A DNA stretch of 64,000 bases from an uncultured Planctomycetales bacterium (GCA_947305735.1 CAMZEO010000002.1:1-64000); one strand, 5' to 3'; counted from the first letter of the stretch, positions 34,352-43,534 are shown. Numbers and translations are program-made. Notes: generated by a model not told the origin, from the sequence alone.

Positions 34352-36709
34352 ATGGTTTCAAACCATAAAAAGCTCTACGGGGGCGTTTTATTCGCTTTAT
34401 CGGTCGCGGCGGCTCTGGGACAGTCGCTCTTTGTCGGCGCCCCGCTTGCCGCCGGACAGACTTCGGAGACAAGCGACTATCGGCTTGGTTCCGACGGAAA
34501 AACCCTGGACGTATATTCGGGAAAGGGGGAGACGTTTTTCATACCCGACGGAATCGAAACGATCGGTTCCTCCGCGTTTGGAACAGCGGCGACGCTGAAG
34601 TCGGTCGTTATTCCGGCGAGCGTTTTTGAAATAAGAGTCGGCGCGTTTGACGGCGCGACGTCGTTGACGGCGTTTGAAGTCGCCGAGGACAACGAGTTTT
34701 TCGTCTCAAAAGACGGGGTTCTTTTCTCGAAAGACGAGCGAACGCTTGTTCGATATCCGGCCGGACTCGACAAGGAAAGCTATATCGTTCCGTCGAACGT
34801 CGTTAAGATCGCGGATCGCGCGTTTGCGCTCTGTTCCTCGCCGAAAGAAATCGTTCTTCCCGACGGTCTTGTTTCCATTGGCGATCGCGCGTTTTCCGGA
34901 TGTTCTTCGCTTGAAGCGCTCGCGATACCCGGCGGCGTTTCGTCTTTGGGAGAGAATCCGTTCGGAGGTTCTTCGCTCGCGTCGATTGAAGTCGCGGAAG
35001 ACAACCCCTCCTTCGGTTCGCTCGACGGCGTTCTCTTTTCCAAAGATCGTAAAACGCTTATCCGACGACCGCATAATAAGAAAGGCGATTCTTACGTCGC
35101 GCCCGACGGCGTGGAAACGATCGCGCCTTTTGCGTTTGCCGACTGCGACTCGCTCAAATCGATCGTTCTTCCCGAAGGACTGAAGTCCGTCGGCAAAACG
35201 GCGTTTGTCAACTGCGCGGCTCTTGAGACGATCCGCGTTCCGCAAAGCGTTGAAAGAATTGAAGAGTTGGCGTTTGATTCTTGTCGCGCGTTGAAAACGA
35301 TCGACGTCGCCGCCGACAATTCCGCGTATTTTTCAGTCGACGGCGTTCTCTTTACGAAGGATGGAACGACGCTTGTTAAGTGTCCGGAAGGAATAGAAAA
35401 AGAGAATTACGTCGTGCCCGAGGGCGTGACGACGATCGCCGCCATGGCGTTTTCGCGTTGCGCCCGACTTCGGTCAATAGTCGTTTCCGAAGGGGTTAAA
35501 GAGTTCAAACCGTTCGCGTTTCAGGCCTGCGAGTCGTTGAAATCGGTTGAAGTTCCCGAAAGCGTCGCGGTTATCGCGTTTGATTGTTTTCCGGGGCAGT
35601 CTCCCGAATTTACCGTTCGCGGCGCGAAGGGCTCCTATGCCGAAGAGTACGCCGCGAGTCGTCAGTTGCGGTTCGAGGCGGTTGAAAAAAACGAAGACGG
35701 CGCGGAAGAAGTCGTCCTTAAAGACGACAAAAAAGAAGACGACGGAAAAGCCGGGGTTCACATCGTCGTCGTCGTTTCCGCAGCTCCGGAATTTCAGGAG
35801 GCCGCGTTGAAATGGCGCCAAAAGGTCGAAGGCGCGCTCGACGGCTCGCTCGACGTCGTCTCGTCCGCTTTGTCTCTGTCAAATTTCCAGACGAATATGC
35901 CCGTCGCGAATCGCGGAGGTCTGGGAATTGGCGACGTCGCGTCGTATCAAGTTCTTGAAGGAGAGAACGTCGAGCCGAGCGCCGTCGTTCAGGCATGTCG
36001 CAAGATTTCGGAAGAAGCGAAATGGCGCGACGCGATCGCCGTCTTTGTTTTCGCGCCCGACGACGCCGGACGACTTGCGTTTCCGCGTTTGGATATCGGC
36101 CTTCTGGCGGACGCGCTTAAAGCGAAGGAGCATCGTCTGGTCGTCGTCCTGGAAGACCTTTATTCGACGTCCGTCGACAATTTCAAAGGTTTGCGCCCGA
36201 CGACGGGCGTTCGGACGCGCGTTCCGGAATTCCTTCCGAAAAAGGAGTCTTATCTGAAGCGGTTCCTGACGGAGGCGAAAGGCGAATTGTTCTTCAGATC
36301 GACAAACTTCGAACAAAAGGCGTTGATCGAAACGTCGGTCAAGTCGGGGCATTTTGACGGGTCAAGGTTTGCCGCCGCGTTCGCGCGCTTTGCGTCGAAC
36401 GGATGCTACCTGGACTCGGAATTAAATCCCGTCGGTTTTTACAACTTATTGAGCGTCGAGCTTTGCCGGGAAATCCTGAATTATAATCGCTGGTCGCGCG
36501 ATACGGACGTTCAGCAGTCGTTGACGCAAGTCGACGCGTCCAATCAAGCCGTCGCGATCGCGCCGCTCGTTTATAAATCGCTCGACGATCTTTGGAAAGC
36601 CGACGCCGCGCGCTACGCGCTTCTCAAGAAGAACGCGGAATTCTCCGAAAACGTCGCGAAAATCGAGAAGCCTGTGATTACGGAAGATTTTATTTTCAGT
36701 TCAAGGTAG
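34352..36709 (+). CDS. Exported BspA-type leucine-rich-repeat protein with unknown C-terminal domain
   Basis: 785 residues. GGAGG at 34339-34343 is 8 nt from ATG 34352. A signal peptide (residues ~1-36, ending PLAAGQ) leads to BspA-type (LRR_5) repeats over about 45-415, with the usual cores IPDGIETIGSSAF, LPDGLVSIGDRAF, VPEGVTTIAAMAF and ECxSLKSI-like turns. These typically mediate surface binding. After an acidic Lys/Glu/Asp linker, the last ~320 residues start VHIVVVVSAAPEFQEAAL and contain AIAVFVFAPDD and RLVVVLEDLYS; this alternating strand-helix pattern is globular but unrecognised. It is likely a cell-surface protein. It is followed by the tRNA-Gln(TTG) terminator region on the opposite strand. 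Confidence 0.8.
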   Translation: MVSNHKKLYGGVLFALSVAAALGQSLFVGAPLAAGQTSETSDYRLGSDGKTLDVYSGKGETFFIPDGIETIGSSAFGTAATLKSVVIPASVFEIRVGAFDGATSLTAFEVAEDNEFFVSKDGVLFSKDERTLVRYPAGLDKESYIVPSNVVKIADRAFALCSSPKEIVLPDGLVSIGDRAFSGCSSLEALAIPGGVSSLGENPFGGSSLASIEVAEDNPSFGSLDGVLFSKDRKTLIRRPHNKKGDSYVAPDGVETIAPFAFADCDSLKSIVLPEGLKSVGKTAFVNCAALETIRVPQSVERIEELAFDSCRALKTIDVAADNSAYFSVDGVLFTKDGTTLVKCPEGIEKENYVVPEGVTTIAAMAFSRCARLRSIVVSEGVKEFKPFAFQACESLKSVEVPESVAVIAFDCFPGQSPEFTVRGAKGSYAEEYAASRQLRFEAVEKNEDGAEEVVLKDDKKEDDGKAGVHIVVVVSAAPEFQEAALKWRQKVEGALDGSLDVVSSALSLSNFQTNMPVANRGGLGIGDVASYQVLEGENVEPSAVVQACRKISEEAKWRDAIAVFVFAPDDAGRLAFPRLDIGLLADALKAKEHRLVVVLEDLYSTSVDNFKGLRPTTGVRTRVPEFLPKKESYLKRFLTEAKGELFFRSTNFEQKALIETSVKSGHFDGSRFAAAFARFASNGCYLDSELNPVGFYNLLSVELCREILNYNRWSRDTDVQQSLTQVDASNQAVAIAPLVYKSLDDLWKADAARYALLKKNAEFSENVAKIEKPVITEDFIFSSR

Positions 36710-36780
36710 ACGTCGTTTAAAGCCGCGCGTTCAAGAGCGATGAAAAGGCGCCGCGACGGGAGCCCGGAGAATCTCCGTCG

Positions 36781-36851
36781 CCGCGCAAGACTCGCAAAAC
36801 GCCGAAGATTCTATAAAAAAAGGGCTCTAATGGGAAACCCCAAAAGAGCCC
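36781..36851 (-). terminator. tRNA-Gln(TTG) terminator, copy 1 of the conserved tRNA-tail element
   Basis: On the minus strand GGGCTCT (36851-36845) pairs with AGAGCCC (36828-36822) and seven T residues follow (36821-36815). Conservation with the copies after tRNA-Arg and tRNA-Gly continues another ~30 nt as TATAG, TCTTCGGCGTTTTGCG and TCTTGCGCGG, down to 36781. The functional terminator is 36815-36851. Confidence 0.85.
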
Positions 36852-36855
36852 GGCA

Positions 36856-36926
36856 CAACGCTGCAAGGACTCGAACCTTGAATGAGGGAACCAAAATCCC
36901 TAGTGTTACCATTACACTACAGCGTT
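36856..36926 (-). tRNA. tRNA-Gln (TTG)
   Basis: Minus-strand cloverleaf: acceptor AACGCTG/CAGCGTT, D arm GTGTAATGGTAACAC, anticodon stem AGGGA/TCCCT around TTTTGGT (anticodon TTG), T arm AAGG TTCGAGT CCTT and discriminator G. With the CTG isoacceptor at 33369 it covers both Gln codons. No CCA is encoded. Confidence 0.93.
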
Positions 36927-36937
36927 AGCGTTGGACA

Positions 36938-36965
36938 AGTATAACTAAAGACGGCCGTCGCGCAA
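36938..36965 (-). promoter_or_regulatory. Sigma70-like promoter of tRNA-Gln(TTG)
   Basis: Minus strand: -35 TTGCGC (36965-36960), 16-bp spacer, -10 TATACT (36943-36938), ending 11 nt before the tRNA, so the 5' leader would be only a few nucleotides. Confidence 0.65.
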
Positions 36966-36988
36966 GGGGTCTTTTGAAAAAACGGTTA

Positions 36989-39226
36989 TTATTTTTTCAC
37001 GATAACGACGGTGGCGTCGGAGTCTAAATCGTCTTCTTCCGCGTTCGGATCGATTCTGTTTCCGCTGTCGTCGTACCGAACGTCGGCGAGCGCGGTTCGT
37101 TTGCCGGCGGCCGCCATGAGTTTTAAGTAGATTTCGTTTTTACTCCGCGAACGCTCGATTTCCGTCCGACGTTCCTCTTCGGTCGGCGGTTCTCCGAGCG
37201 CCGCGTCGCGTCGCGCCAACTTGTCGGCGGTCAACTTTTCGGAGAATTCGCCCGAATAGATCTCGGCGATCGCTTCCGCGATTTCCGGAAGGTACCGCAT
37301 GAACACGGCGCGGCGGGATCCTTCCTGCTTGACGCGTTCGCGACGCTTTAGGAAGAGCCCGAGCTTGCGACCGACCGTTTGAAGCGCGAGTCGGAGTTCC
37401 TTTTGAATTTCCGGATAGGCGGCGAGAGCTTCTTTCGACTCGCTCGTATAGGGCGCCCAGACGCTCGCGAAGTGCGCGATGATCGTCAGTTGACCTCGCG
37501 GAAGCTGACCGCGCGTCTGCTGGAGACCGTAGGAACGCCAGTTCATCTGCATAATCGTTTGCGTTATCGCGCACGCGCCCGCTTGGAATTGAAGCGGAAC
37601 GCGATTGGCGTATCGATAGACGGACGTCGTTTGCCCTTCTGACAAATTCAGCGTCTGCAGCGCTTTAAGCAGGTTTTCAAATTCTCTCGGCGTCAGTTTG
37701 CCCGGCGAGACGCGCGGACGGATATTCGCCGCCTTAATAATCTTGTCGGCGTTGTCGGAACCGATTCCGTCGAACGACGCGGTAAGGAACTGACGGATTG
37801 TTCTCGAATCGCTTTCGGAGAGGTATTCCTGCAACGATTCGCGCGTGACTTTTTGCGTGGAAGGACCGCCCCCGTAAGCGAGACCAACTTCGATTTGGAA
37901 AGGATTGCCGCGATAGACCGCGGGCGGTCGCGTCGCCGCCGTAAAGAACTCGCCGGGCACGATCTTGCGCAGCCCCGCCAGAATGTTTTGTTCTCCGATG
38001 GGCACGACGCAGTCGCTCGAAGGCGCGGGTATTTTCGTATTGTTGATCGCGTGGAAGAGTTTGGAAACGTCTTCGCGCTCGAGCGTATGAGGATCGGTTC
38101 TTTTACCGATTCCCGCCTTTTCGCAAATAGCGGTCGCGACGGAGTTGGAGACGCGGCAGAACGATTCCTTAAGGAATTTGTTCATCGTCGTAAAAGGCGT
38201 GTCTCGCGTCATTTCGAGCAATTTTCCCAATTCGACGCCGTAGGGGTGGGGCTGAATTTCGATCGGCTCGGGCGGGAGCTGATCGACGGAGGCCTCGTAA
38301 TGAAAGACGTTTCCGTCGGGATCCGTATAGTGAAACGTCGCGTGCGGATTCGCCAGCGCCGTCTGTTCGAGGTATTCGTCGACGCTTCCGCGTCCGCGTT
38401 GGTATTTCGCCTCGAGTTCGATCGTCACTCGCGTGCCGCTGACGACCTCTTCCCAGTCGAGCGAGTGATCGACAAGATATTGCCGTCCCTCGGCGTTCGC
38501 GGGAATCGCTTCGCCCGCGCCCTTGCCGTTGAGGACGTTCGGTTTGTTTGTTTTCGAATCGATTCTTACGACAAAATACATCGTCGGGCGGCGAATCGAC
38601 GTTTTGGAAAGAACTTCGAGCGGTTTTCCCGTCGTGAGCAGACCGTACATACCCGCCGCGCTGATTCCGATGCCTTGCTGACCGCGACTCATGCGGAGCC
38701 TGTGAAACTTTGATCCGTACAGGAGTTTGCCGTAAATCAACGGGATCTGTTTCGGCTCGATGCCGGGACCGGCGTCCTGAACGGCGACGCGGAAACGGTT
38801 GTCCGCGACGCGGTCGACTTTGACCCAGATTTCGGGGAGGATACCCGCCTCTTCGCACGCGTCGAGCGAGTTGTCGACCGCTTCTTTGACGGTCGTCAGG
38901 AGCGCCTTGCGAGGGTTGTCGAATCCGAGCAGATGTCTGTTTTTGGCGAAAAATTCGCTGACGGAAATCTCTTTCTGCGCCTTGGCCATTGAAGCGGCGT
39001 CCGCGCGTTTGCGTTTCGGAGCTTTGGACGGCGTCTGTTCGCGGGCGACGCGCGTCGAATCGGCGGGGTCTTGCGCGGAGCCGGCGTTTTCGACGTTTTC
39101 GTCGTCATTGTCGAATTCGCGCGCGACGTCGGGAGAAGAGACCGGCGTCGAATCGTCGATTTGAGCGGCGGCGAATAGCGGCGCGGAGTCTTGAGGGGCG
39201 TTCGGAACGGAGTCTGAGAAATTCAA
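36989..39226 (-). CDS. top6B: DNA topoisomerase VI subunit B (type IIB, archaeal type)
   Basis: ATPase subunit of topoisomerase VI, a GHKL enzyme that works as an A2B2 heterotetramer to relax and decatenate DNA. GHKL motifs are intact: KEAVDNSLDACEEAG (Glu115, Asn119), VQDAGPGIEP (Asp151) and RGQQGIGISAAGMYG (181-195). The transducer domain shows HFASVWAPYTSESKEALA and the conserved EIQKELRLALQTVGRKL. At 745 residues it is longer than typical archaeal subunits (~530), mostly through an ~80-residue acidic N-terminus and C-terminal additions. The start is TTG 39226, supported by GAAAGGA ~9 nt upstream; the first ATG is only at residue 80. The catalytic A subunit, usually adjacent, is not in this window. 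Confidence 0.88.
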   Translation of the reverse strand: MNFSDSVPNAPQDSAPLFAAAQIDDSTPVSSPDVAREFDNDDENVENAGSAQDPADSTRVAREQTPSKAPKRKRADAASMAKAQKEISVSEFFAKNRHLLGFDNPRKALLTTVKEAVDNSLDACEEAGILPEIWVKVDRVADNRFRVAVQDAGPGIEPKQIPLIYGKLLYGSKFHRLRMSRGQQGIGISAAGMYGLLTTGKPLEVLSKTSIRRPTMYFVVRIDSKTNKPNVLNGKGAGEAIPANAEGRQYLVDHSLDWEEVVSGTRVTIELEAKYQRGRGSVDEYLEQTALANPHATFHYTDPDGNVFHYEASVDQLPPEPIEIQPHPYGVELGKLLEMTRDTPFTTMNKFLKESFCRVSNSVATAICEKAGIGKRTDPHTLEREDVSKLFHAINNTKIPAPSSDCVVPIGEQNILAGLRKIVPGEFFTAATRPPAVYRGNPFQIEVGLAYGGGPSTQKVTRESLQEYLSESDSRTIRQFLTASFDGIGSDNADKIIKAANIRPRVSPGKLTPREFENLLKALQTLNLSEGQTTSVYRYANRVPLQFQAGACAITQTIMQMNWRSYGLQQTRGQLPRGQLTIIAHFASVWAPYTSESKEALAAYPEIQKELRLALQTVGRKLGLFLKRRERVKQEGSRRAVFMRYLPEIAEAIAEIYSGEFSEKLTADKLARRDAALGEPPTEEERRTEIERSRSKNEIYLKLMAAAGKRTALADVRYDDSGNRIDPNAEEDDLDSDATVVIVKK

Positions 39227-39321
39227 AGGGTCGTCCTTTCGTGGAACCCGGCGCGCGCGTCGGGTTCAATAACGAAACAATCCGCGCGGAGACGCCGAGG
39301 CGAATTTCGCGCGGTCAAAAA

Positions 39322-40161
39322 CTACTGGGAAATCCGCGAATGCCATTCGAGAATAGCGTCGGCGAACGCGTCCGGATTTTCAAGAGGAGGCACGTGTCCC
39401 GCGTCCGGGATCGTGGCGCGCGAACCGTTGGGCAACGCCTCGGCGATCGCGTCGAGCGATTCGACGGAAGACAATTTATCGTCGGCTCCTCCGAGCACGA
39501 GAATCGGCGCCTCGACGGTTGGGAGCAAATCGACCAGATTGCGCCTGACCGCCATTCCCCTGGATCCGGCGGCGACGCCTTCCGGCGACTGCGACGTGAT
39601 AATATCGCTTAACAAGGCCGCGATTTCCGGCTTGTCTTTCGTCGTTTTCGGCGAAACGAGACTTGGAATCATGTTGTCGGCGAGCGTATGGACGCCGAAG
39701 GAGTCGATCGTGTCGGCGAGGTAATTGCGTCCGGCCGCTTTTTCTTCGGGGTCGGCGGACGCGTTCGAATCGCAAAATATCCCGCCGGCAATGATTTGGG
39801 GTCGACGTCGCAGAAGTTCAAGGAGAATATATCCGCCCATCGACAGCCCGCAAACGAAAATCTTTTCGCCTTTGTTTCCGCGTTCGCAGGCAATTTCCGA
39901 GCCGAGAATCGCCAAATCGTCGGCGAAACGCCCCATTTTGACGCGCGGGGCGCCGAGAGAATTGTGGCCGTTCGAGCCGAGCGGCGTTTTGCCAAAACCT
40001 CTCAGATCGGGAACGACGCAATGAAAGCGCGCGGCCAGTTTATCGATCACGGGCTCGAAAAGCCGACCGTCGAACGGGAAGCCGTGCGCAAAGATTAAAA
40101 TGGGGCCCGAACCCTTGGCGTTGACGAAATAAGCGGTGTCGTCGACTAAGTACTTTTTCAT
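39322..40161 (-). CDS. Alpha/beta-hydrolase fold enzyme
   Basis: 279 residues of the classical alpha/beta hydrolase pattern: oxyanion segment FAHGFPFDGR, PDLRGFGKT, nucleophile elbow CGLSMGGY, acid residue after LVLGGADDK, and catalytic His in DAGHVPPLE. The sequence resembles the small esterase/3-oxoadipate enol-lactonase-like group, but the substrate cannot be told. AGGAACG sits ~6 nt ahead of ATG 40161. It precedes top6B on the same strand with a 95-nt gap, so cotranscription is possible, without an obvious functional link. Confidence 0.85.
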   Translation of the reverse strand: MKKYLVDDTAYFVNAKGSGPILIFAHGFPFDGRLFEPVIDKLAARFHCVVPDLRGFGKTPLGSNGHNSLGAPRVKMGRFADDLAILGSEIACERGNKGEKIFVCGLSMGGYILLELLRRRPQIIAGGIFCDSNASADPEEKAAGRNYLADTIDSFGVHTLADNMIPSLVSPKTTKDKPEIAALLSDIITSQSPEGVAAGSRGMAVRRNLVDLLPTVEAPILVLGGADDKLSSVESLDAIAEALPNGSRATIPDAGHVPPLENPDAFADAILEWHSRISQ

Positions 40162-40603
40162 GAAAGCGTTCCTAAACGCGGGTTTCGCGGCGTCGACGAG
40201 AGAACGAGCGCGCGTCGCCGTCGCGAGAAGCTGGAATGTCGTTCGCGCGGCTCCGCGCGAAACGAGCGCGCGGACCCCGCGCGGTTATTATACCGAATTT
40301 TTCAAGGAGTCGCCCCGATTTATCTTTTTTTTTGCGACTTTTTAACAGTCTGGATAAAAAAGCGCTAAAATAGGAAAAGGCGGAGACGGCTTATCATACA
40401 AAAACGCTCGCTCGACGTCAATATCGGACGCGTTGACCGGGTTGACGACGCCGACGTCATTATATCCGGTAAAAAAACCTTTCCTCTAAAAAAAAAGCCT
40501 TGATTTGACGAAACCGACGATTGGGAGGCGCGTTTGGTCGGCGACGCGGATTCTCGCGCTTGCGTTGTCCGTCGTCCCGAATTTTTGTCAGGGAGATATT
40601 TTG
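40162..40603. other. Divergent intergenic region
   Basis: 442 bases between the leftward hydrolase and the rightward transglutaminase-like gene. It must hold both promoters but I can name neither. A T-rich tract lies at 40319-40345. GGGAG at 40591-40595 is the ribosome binding site of the next gene. Confidence 0.5.
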
Positions 40604-41905
40604 ATGTTGTTCGATCGGATTGGTCGCCCGGCGGCGTTGGCGCTCGCGGCGATTCTCGTCGCGGTCTTCCCCGCCGCGCAAGACGCCAACGCGCAAATCA
40701 GCTTCGGAAAGATGCGCGACGCCGCGGAAAAATCGAACGGCGCGCCAAAAGTTGAGGACGACGACGAAAGCGAAGCCTTCGACGTCAAGCCGGACGAAAA
40801 AAAGAAGAATCAGGCGCCGTCGAAGACTTCCCCTAAACGTTCGACCGCGCGACCGCAAACTTCGCTTCCGCCGACCGACTCGGCGGGTTCGAACGCCGAC
40901 GTCGAGGAGAACGATTCGGAGGAATCGCCGACGTCCGCGCCGGTTAAGCCGTCCGCGCGTTCTAAAACCGGCGCGCCCGAGAAAGACGCGTCAGGCGCTT
41001 CCGCGGACGGCAAACGCGGACCGATACTCGGCAAAGCGACGTCTCACAAATACCGCGCCGGCATGATCTTTCGCGCGGCGGCGAACGGAACGTGCTCGAA
41101 CGTGATCGGAACCGCGCCCGTGCCGATGGATTTTCCAGAACAGAAAGTTCGAACGCTCGAAGAGGAATTCCCTCGCGACGCGAAAGTCGAGTACAGGGAC
41201 GTTAAAGAAGGCGGCGCGCGACAACTCGTCTTCAAGAAGCGCGAGTTGAGGGCGGGTCAGGCGGCGCAAGCGACCGCGCTCTACGAAGTCGTTCGGTATC
41301 CGTTGCTTCCTCCGACGGATCCTGAAATTTATGAAATTCCCAAAAAACCGACGCCGGAAATTCGCCGCTACTTGAAAAACGGACCGTACGTCGAGTCGAC
41401 GTCGAAAACTATTCGCGCGATCGCGAAACAGACGACGGACGGAGTCGGCGGCGCGTGGAACAAAGTCGACGCGATTCTCAAATACGCGCGCGACAACGTT
41501 CAGTACAAAGAGGTTCTTATTGAAAAGCCGATGCGCGGAGCGCTTGCCGCCGTCAAGAGTCGGGAAGGGGATTGCGAAGACTTGTGCGCGCTCTTCATCG
41601 CGATGTGCCGCGCTTCCGAAATTCCCGCGAGATTGGTGCGCGTTCCCGGACATTGCTGGGCGGAATTCTATTTAGTCGACGACAAAAAAGAAGGGTACTG
41701 GTTCCCGGCTCAGGTCGCGGGAACCGAACCGCTCGGTTCTCTCCAGGACACGCGCGTTATTTTGCAAAAAGGAGACAGCTTCCATCTTCCGGAAACTCCG
41801 AAAGAGGAATCGCTCTACGTGAAAGAACTCTTCATGGGCAACGTCAAGGACGGGGGAGGCGATCCCGAATATCAGTTCGTCCAGGAGACCGATCCTCGCG
41901 ACTGA
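40604..41905 (+). CDS. Exported transglutaminase-like protein
   Basis: 433 residues. ATG 40604 follows GGGAG and opens a signal peptide (about 1-31, ending DANAQ); the frame is open upstream to 40505 but without signal-like sequence. Residues ~40-145 are a Lys/Glu/Ser/Pro-rich disordered region. The C-terminal part has the transglutaminase-like (papain fold) core: ILKYARDNVQYKE, then GDCEDLCALFIAMCR with Cys324, and PGHCWAEFYLVDD with His350, both catalytic-type residues in place. Bacterial members act as peptidases or cross-linking enzymes, so an envelope-associated hydrolase is likely. It converges on queF. Confidence 0.8.
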   Translation: MLFDRIGRPAALALAAILVAVFPAAQDANAQISFGKMRDAAEKSNGAPKVEDDDESEAFDVKPDEKKKNQAPSKTSPKRSTARPQTSLPPTDSAGSNADVEENDSEESPTSAPVKPSARSKTGAPEKDASGASADGKRGPILGKATSHKYRAGMIFRAAANGTCSNVIGTAPVPMDFPEQKVRTLEEEFPRDAKVEYRDVKEGGARQLVFKKRELRAGQAAQATALYEVVRYPLLPPTDPEIYEIPKKPTPEIRRYLKNGPYVESTSKTIRAIAKQTTDGVGGAWNKVDAILKYARDNVQYKEVLIEKPMRGALAAVKSREGDCEDLCALFIAMCRASEIPARLVRVPGHCWAEFYLVDDKKEGYWFPAQVAGTEPLGSLQDTRVILQKGDSFHLPETPKEESLYVKELFMGNVKDGGGDPEYQFVQETDPRD

Positions 41906-41951
41906 CCGACGGGACGATCGACCGCCGCGCGAAGCGACGGACGATCCGCGT

Positions 41952-42362
41952 TCATTCGCCGCGGCAAGCGCAATCTCGGCTTCCCGTCCAGCCGGGCGCG
42001 GCGCGTTCGACGACGATTTTCGAATGCAACCCGCCTCTTGGCGTGAATTCGGCGACGACCTTAATGTACCTCGGCTGCATGACGGCGACCATATCGTCGA
42101 GAATCTGATTCGTGAGCCGTTCGTAGAAAACGCCTTCGTTGCGATACGCCTGCAAGTAGAATTTCAGGCTTTTGAGTTCGACGCAAGTTTTGTCGGCGAC
42201 GTACTCGAACGTGATCGCGCCGTAGTCGGGCTGACCGGTTTTAGGGCACAACGACGTGAATTCGGGGCAGACGTGCTTGATGAGATAATCGCGGTCGGGA
42301 TACGGATTCTCAAACGTTTCAAGGATATCGGGAGTCGGTTTCCTGGCGATGACGTCGGGCAT
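41952..42362 (-). CDS. queF: NADPH-dependent 7-cyano-7-deazaguanine (preQ0) reductase QueF
   Basis: Reduces the nitrile of preQ0 to preQ1, the base inserted into tRNA on the way to queuosine. 136 residues, the short unimodular (YkvM-like) type. The catalytic Cys39 is in EFTSLCPKTGQPD, and the NADPH-site motif follows as ELKSLKFYLQAYRNEG. ATG 42362 is supported by GAGGAAA ~8 nt upstream; the frame extends to 42392 only through a non-ATG codon. It lies 48 nt after parA on the same strand. Confidence 0.93.
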   Translation of the reverse strand: MPDVIARKPTPDILETFENPYPDRDYLIKHVCPEFTSLCPKTGQPDYGAITFEYVADKTCVELKSLKFYLQAYRNEGVFYERLTNQILDDMVAVMQPRYIKVVAEFTPRGGLHSKIVVERAAPGWTGSRDCACRGE

Positions 42363-42410
42363 TGGCTTTTCCTCGCTGTCAGTAAAAATCAATAAATCGC
42401 GTCGCGTTTT

Positions 42411-43205
42411 TTAAGACGGTCGTTCCATCCGCGCGACTTCCTCGGCGAAGGCGACATAGTCCTCGGCGCCGTTTGATTTCGGGTCGTACTTCAGAATCGA
42501 TTGACCGTAACTGGGAGCCTCGGCCAAACGAATGTTTTTACGAATGTTCGTTTCAAAGACTTTCACGTTGTTCCAGGACTTGGGACGTCCCTCGCTTTCG
42601 CTGAAAAACGTTTCGACGTCGTTGCGAACGTCGCTCGAAAGCGTCGTTCGCTCGAACATGCACAGGACGACTCCGGAAACGCGCAGACGCGGGTTCAGGC
42701 GGCGCGAAACCAAATCGATCGTTTGGAGCAATTTGCTCAAGCCGTGAAGCGCCAGGAAATGGGGCTGAAGAGGGATGAAGACTTCTTCGACCGCCGCGAG
42801 AGCGTTTAACGTCAAGACGCCGAGGGACGGCGGGCAATCGACGATAATATAGTCGAATTCCATCGAGTCGGCGGCGATTTTGTCCCGCAGGATGAGTTCG
42901 CGTCCGACGACGCTCGCAAGCTCGAAGTCGGCGGACGCCAAATCGAGATGCGCGGGCGCGAGCCAAAGGTTTTCCGAGACTTCGCGTCGGATTGATTCAA
43001 GCGTCTCGTTGCACACGAGCACGTCGTAGACGGACGGGAATTCTTTTTCGAACGTTAGACCGAGGTGCAACGAGGCGTGCGCCTGAGGATCAAGGTCGAT
43101 CAACAAGACTTTTTTGCCTGAGGCGGCGAGGGCTGAGCTGAGGTTGACGGACGTCGTCGTTTTGCCGACGCCTCCTTTTTGATTCATGACCGCGATCGTT
43201 CGCAT
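42411..43205 (-). CDS. ParA/Soj-family ATPase
   Basis: 264 residues of the ParA type, an ATP-dependent dynamic DNA- or surface-binding ATPase used for chromosome, plasmid or cargo positioning. The deviant Walker A KGGVGKTTT (residues 10-18) has its signature Lys10, followed by LLIDLDPQAHAS and DYIIVDCPPSLG. The tail NIRKNIRLAEAPSYGQSI is typical of chromosomal Soj. AAAGGAG lies 6 nt ahead of ATG 43205. No parB or parS is visible next to it; the downstream neighbour is queF, so the role in segregation is an inference from the family. Confidence 0.9.
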   Translation of the reverse strand: MRTIAVMNQKGGVGKTTTSVNLSSALAASGKKVLLIDLDPQAHASLHLGLTFEKEFPSVYDVLVCNETLESIRREVSENLWLAPAHLDLASADFELASVVGRELILRDKIAADSMEFDYIIVDCPPSLGVLTLNALAAVEEVFIPLQPHFLALHGLSKLLQTIDLVSRRLNPRLRVSGVVLCMFERTTLSSDVRNDVETFFSESEGRPKSWNNVKVFETNIRKNIRLAEAPSYGQSILKYDPKSNGAEDYVAFAEEVARMERPS

Positions 43206-43475
43206 TGATTACTCCTTTGTCGCAACGCGTCCGCGACTTCCCGCAAGGACTGGCGCCTCGACCGCGCGGACGCAAGAGTATAAACGAAAGAACGCGACGG
43301 CGCAAGACGAACAAAATAAAAATTTTTTACGATTAGAATAATTGATTTTATTGATGGAATCGTTGTTTTTGCGTTTATAAGTCAATAAAATTGTCAAAAT
43401 GGTTAAAATTTTTAAATTATACTTGTTAAAAAATACCCATTTTTACTTTAACTATCTACTCTATTTTGTCAAAGT

Positions 43476-43484
43476 TGTTATAAT
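43476..43484 (+). promoter_or_regulatory. Extended -10 promoter for the YTV-protein gene
   Basis: TGT-TATAAT (43476-43484) matches an extended -10 box, with no clear -35. The predicted start at ~43491 coincides with the first base of a perfect hairpin. The surrounding 43320-43480 is strongly AT-rich. Confidence 0.5.
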
Positions 43485-43490
43485 GTGAGA

Positions 43491-43534
43491 GTCGGGGGTT
43501 ATTTCCCCGACCGAAATCGCGGCGCCTAAGGCGC
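43491..43534 (+). other. Hairpins at the presumed 5' end of the YTV-protein mRNA
   Basis: GTCGGGG/CCCCGAC with a GTTATTT loop (43491-43511), then GCGCC/GGCGC with a TAA loop (43522-43534). The remaining leader to 43851 (about 320 nt) shows no other feature I recognise. Confidence 0.5.
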
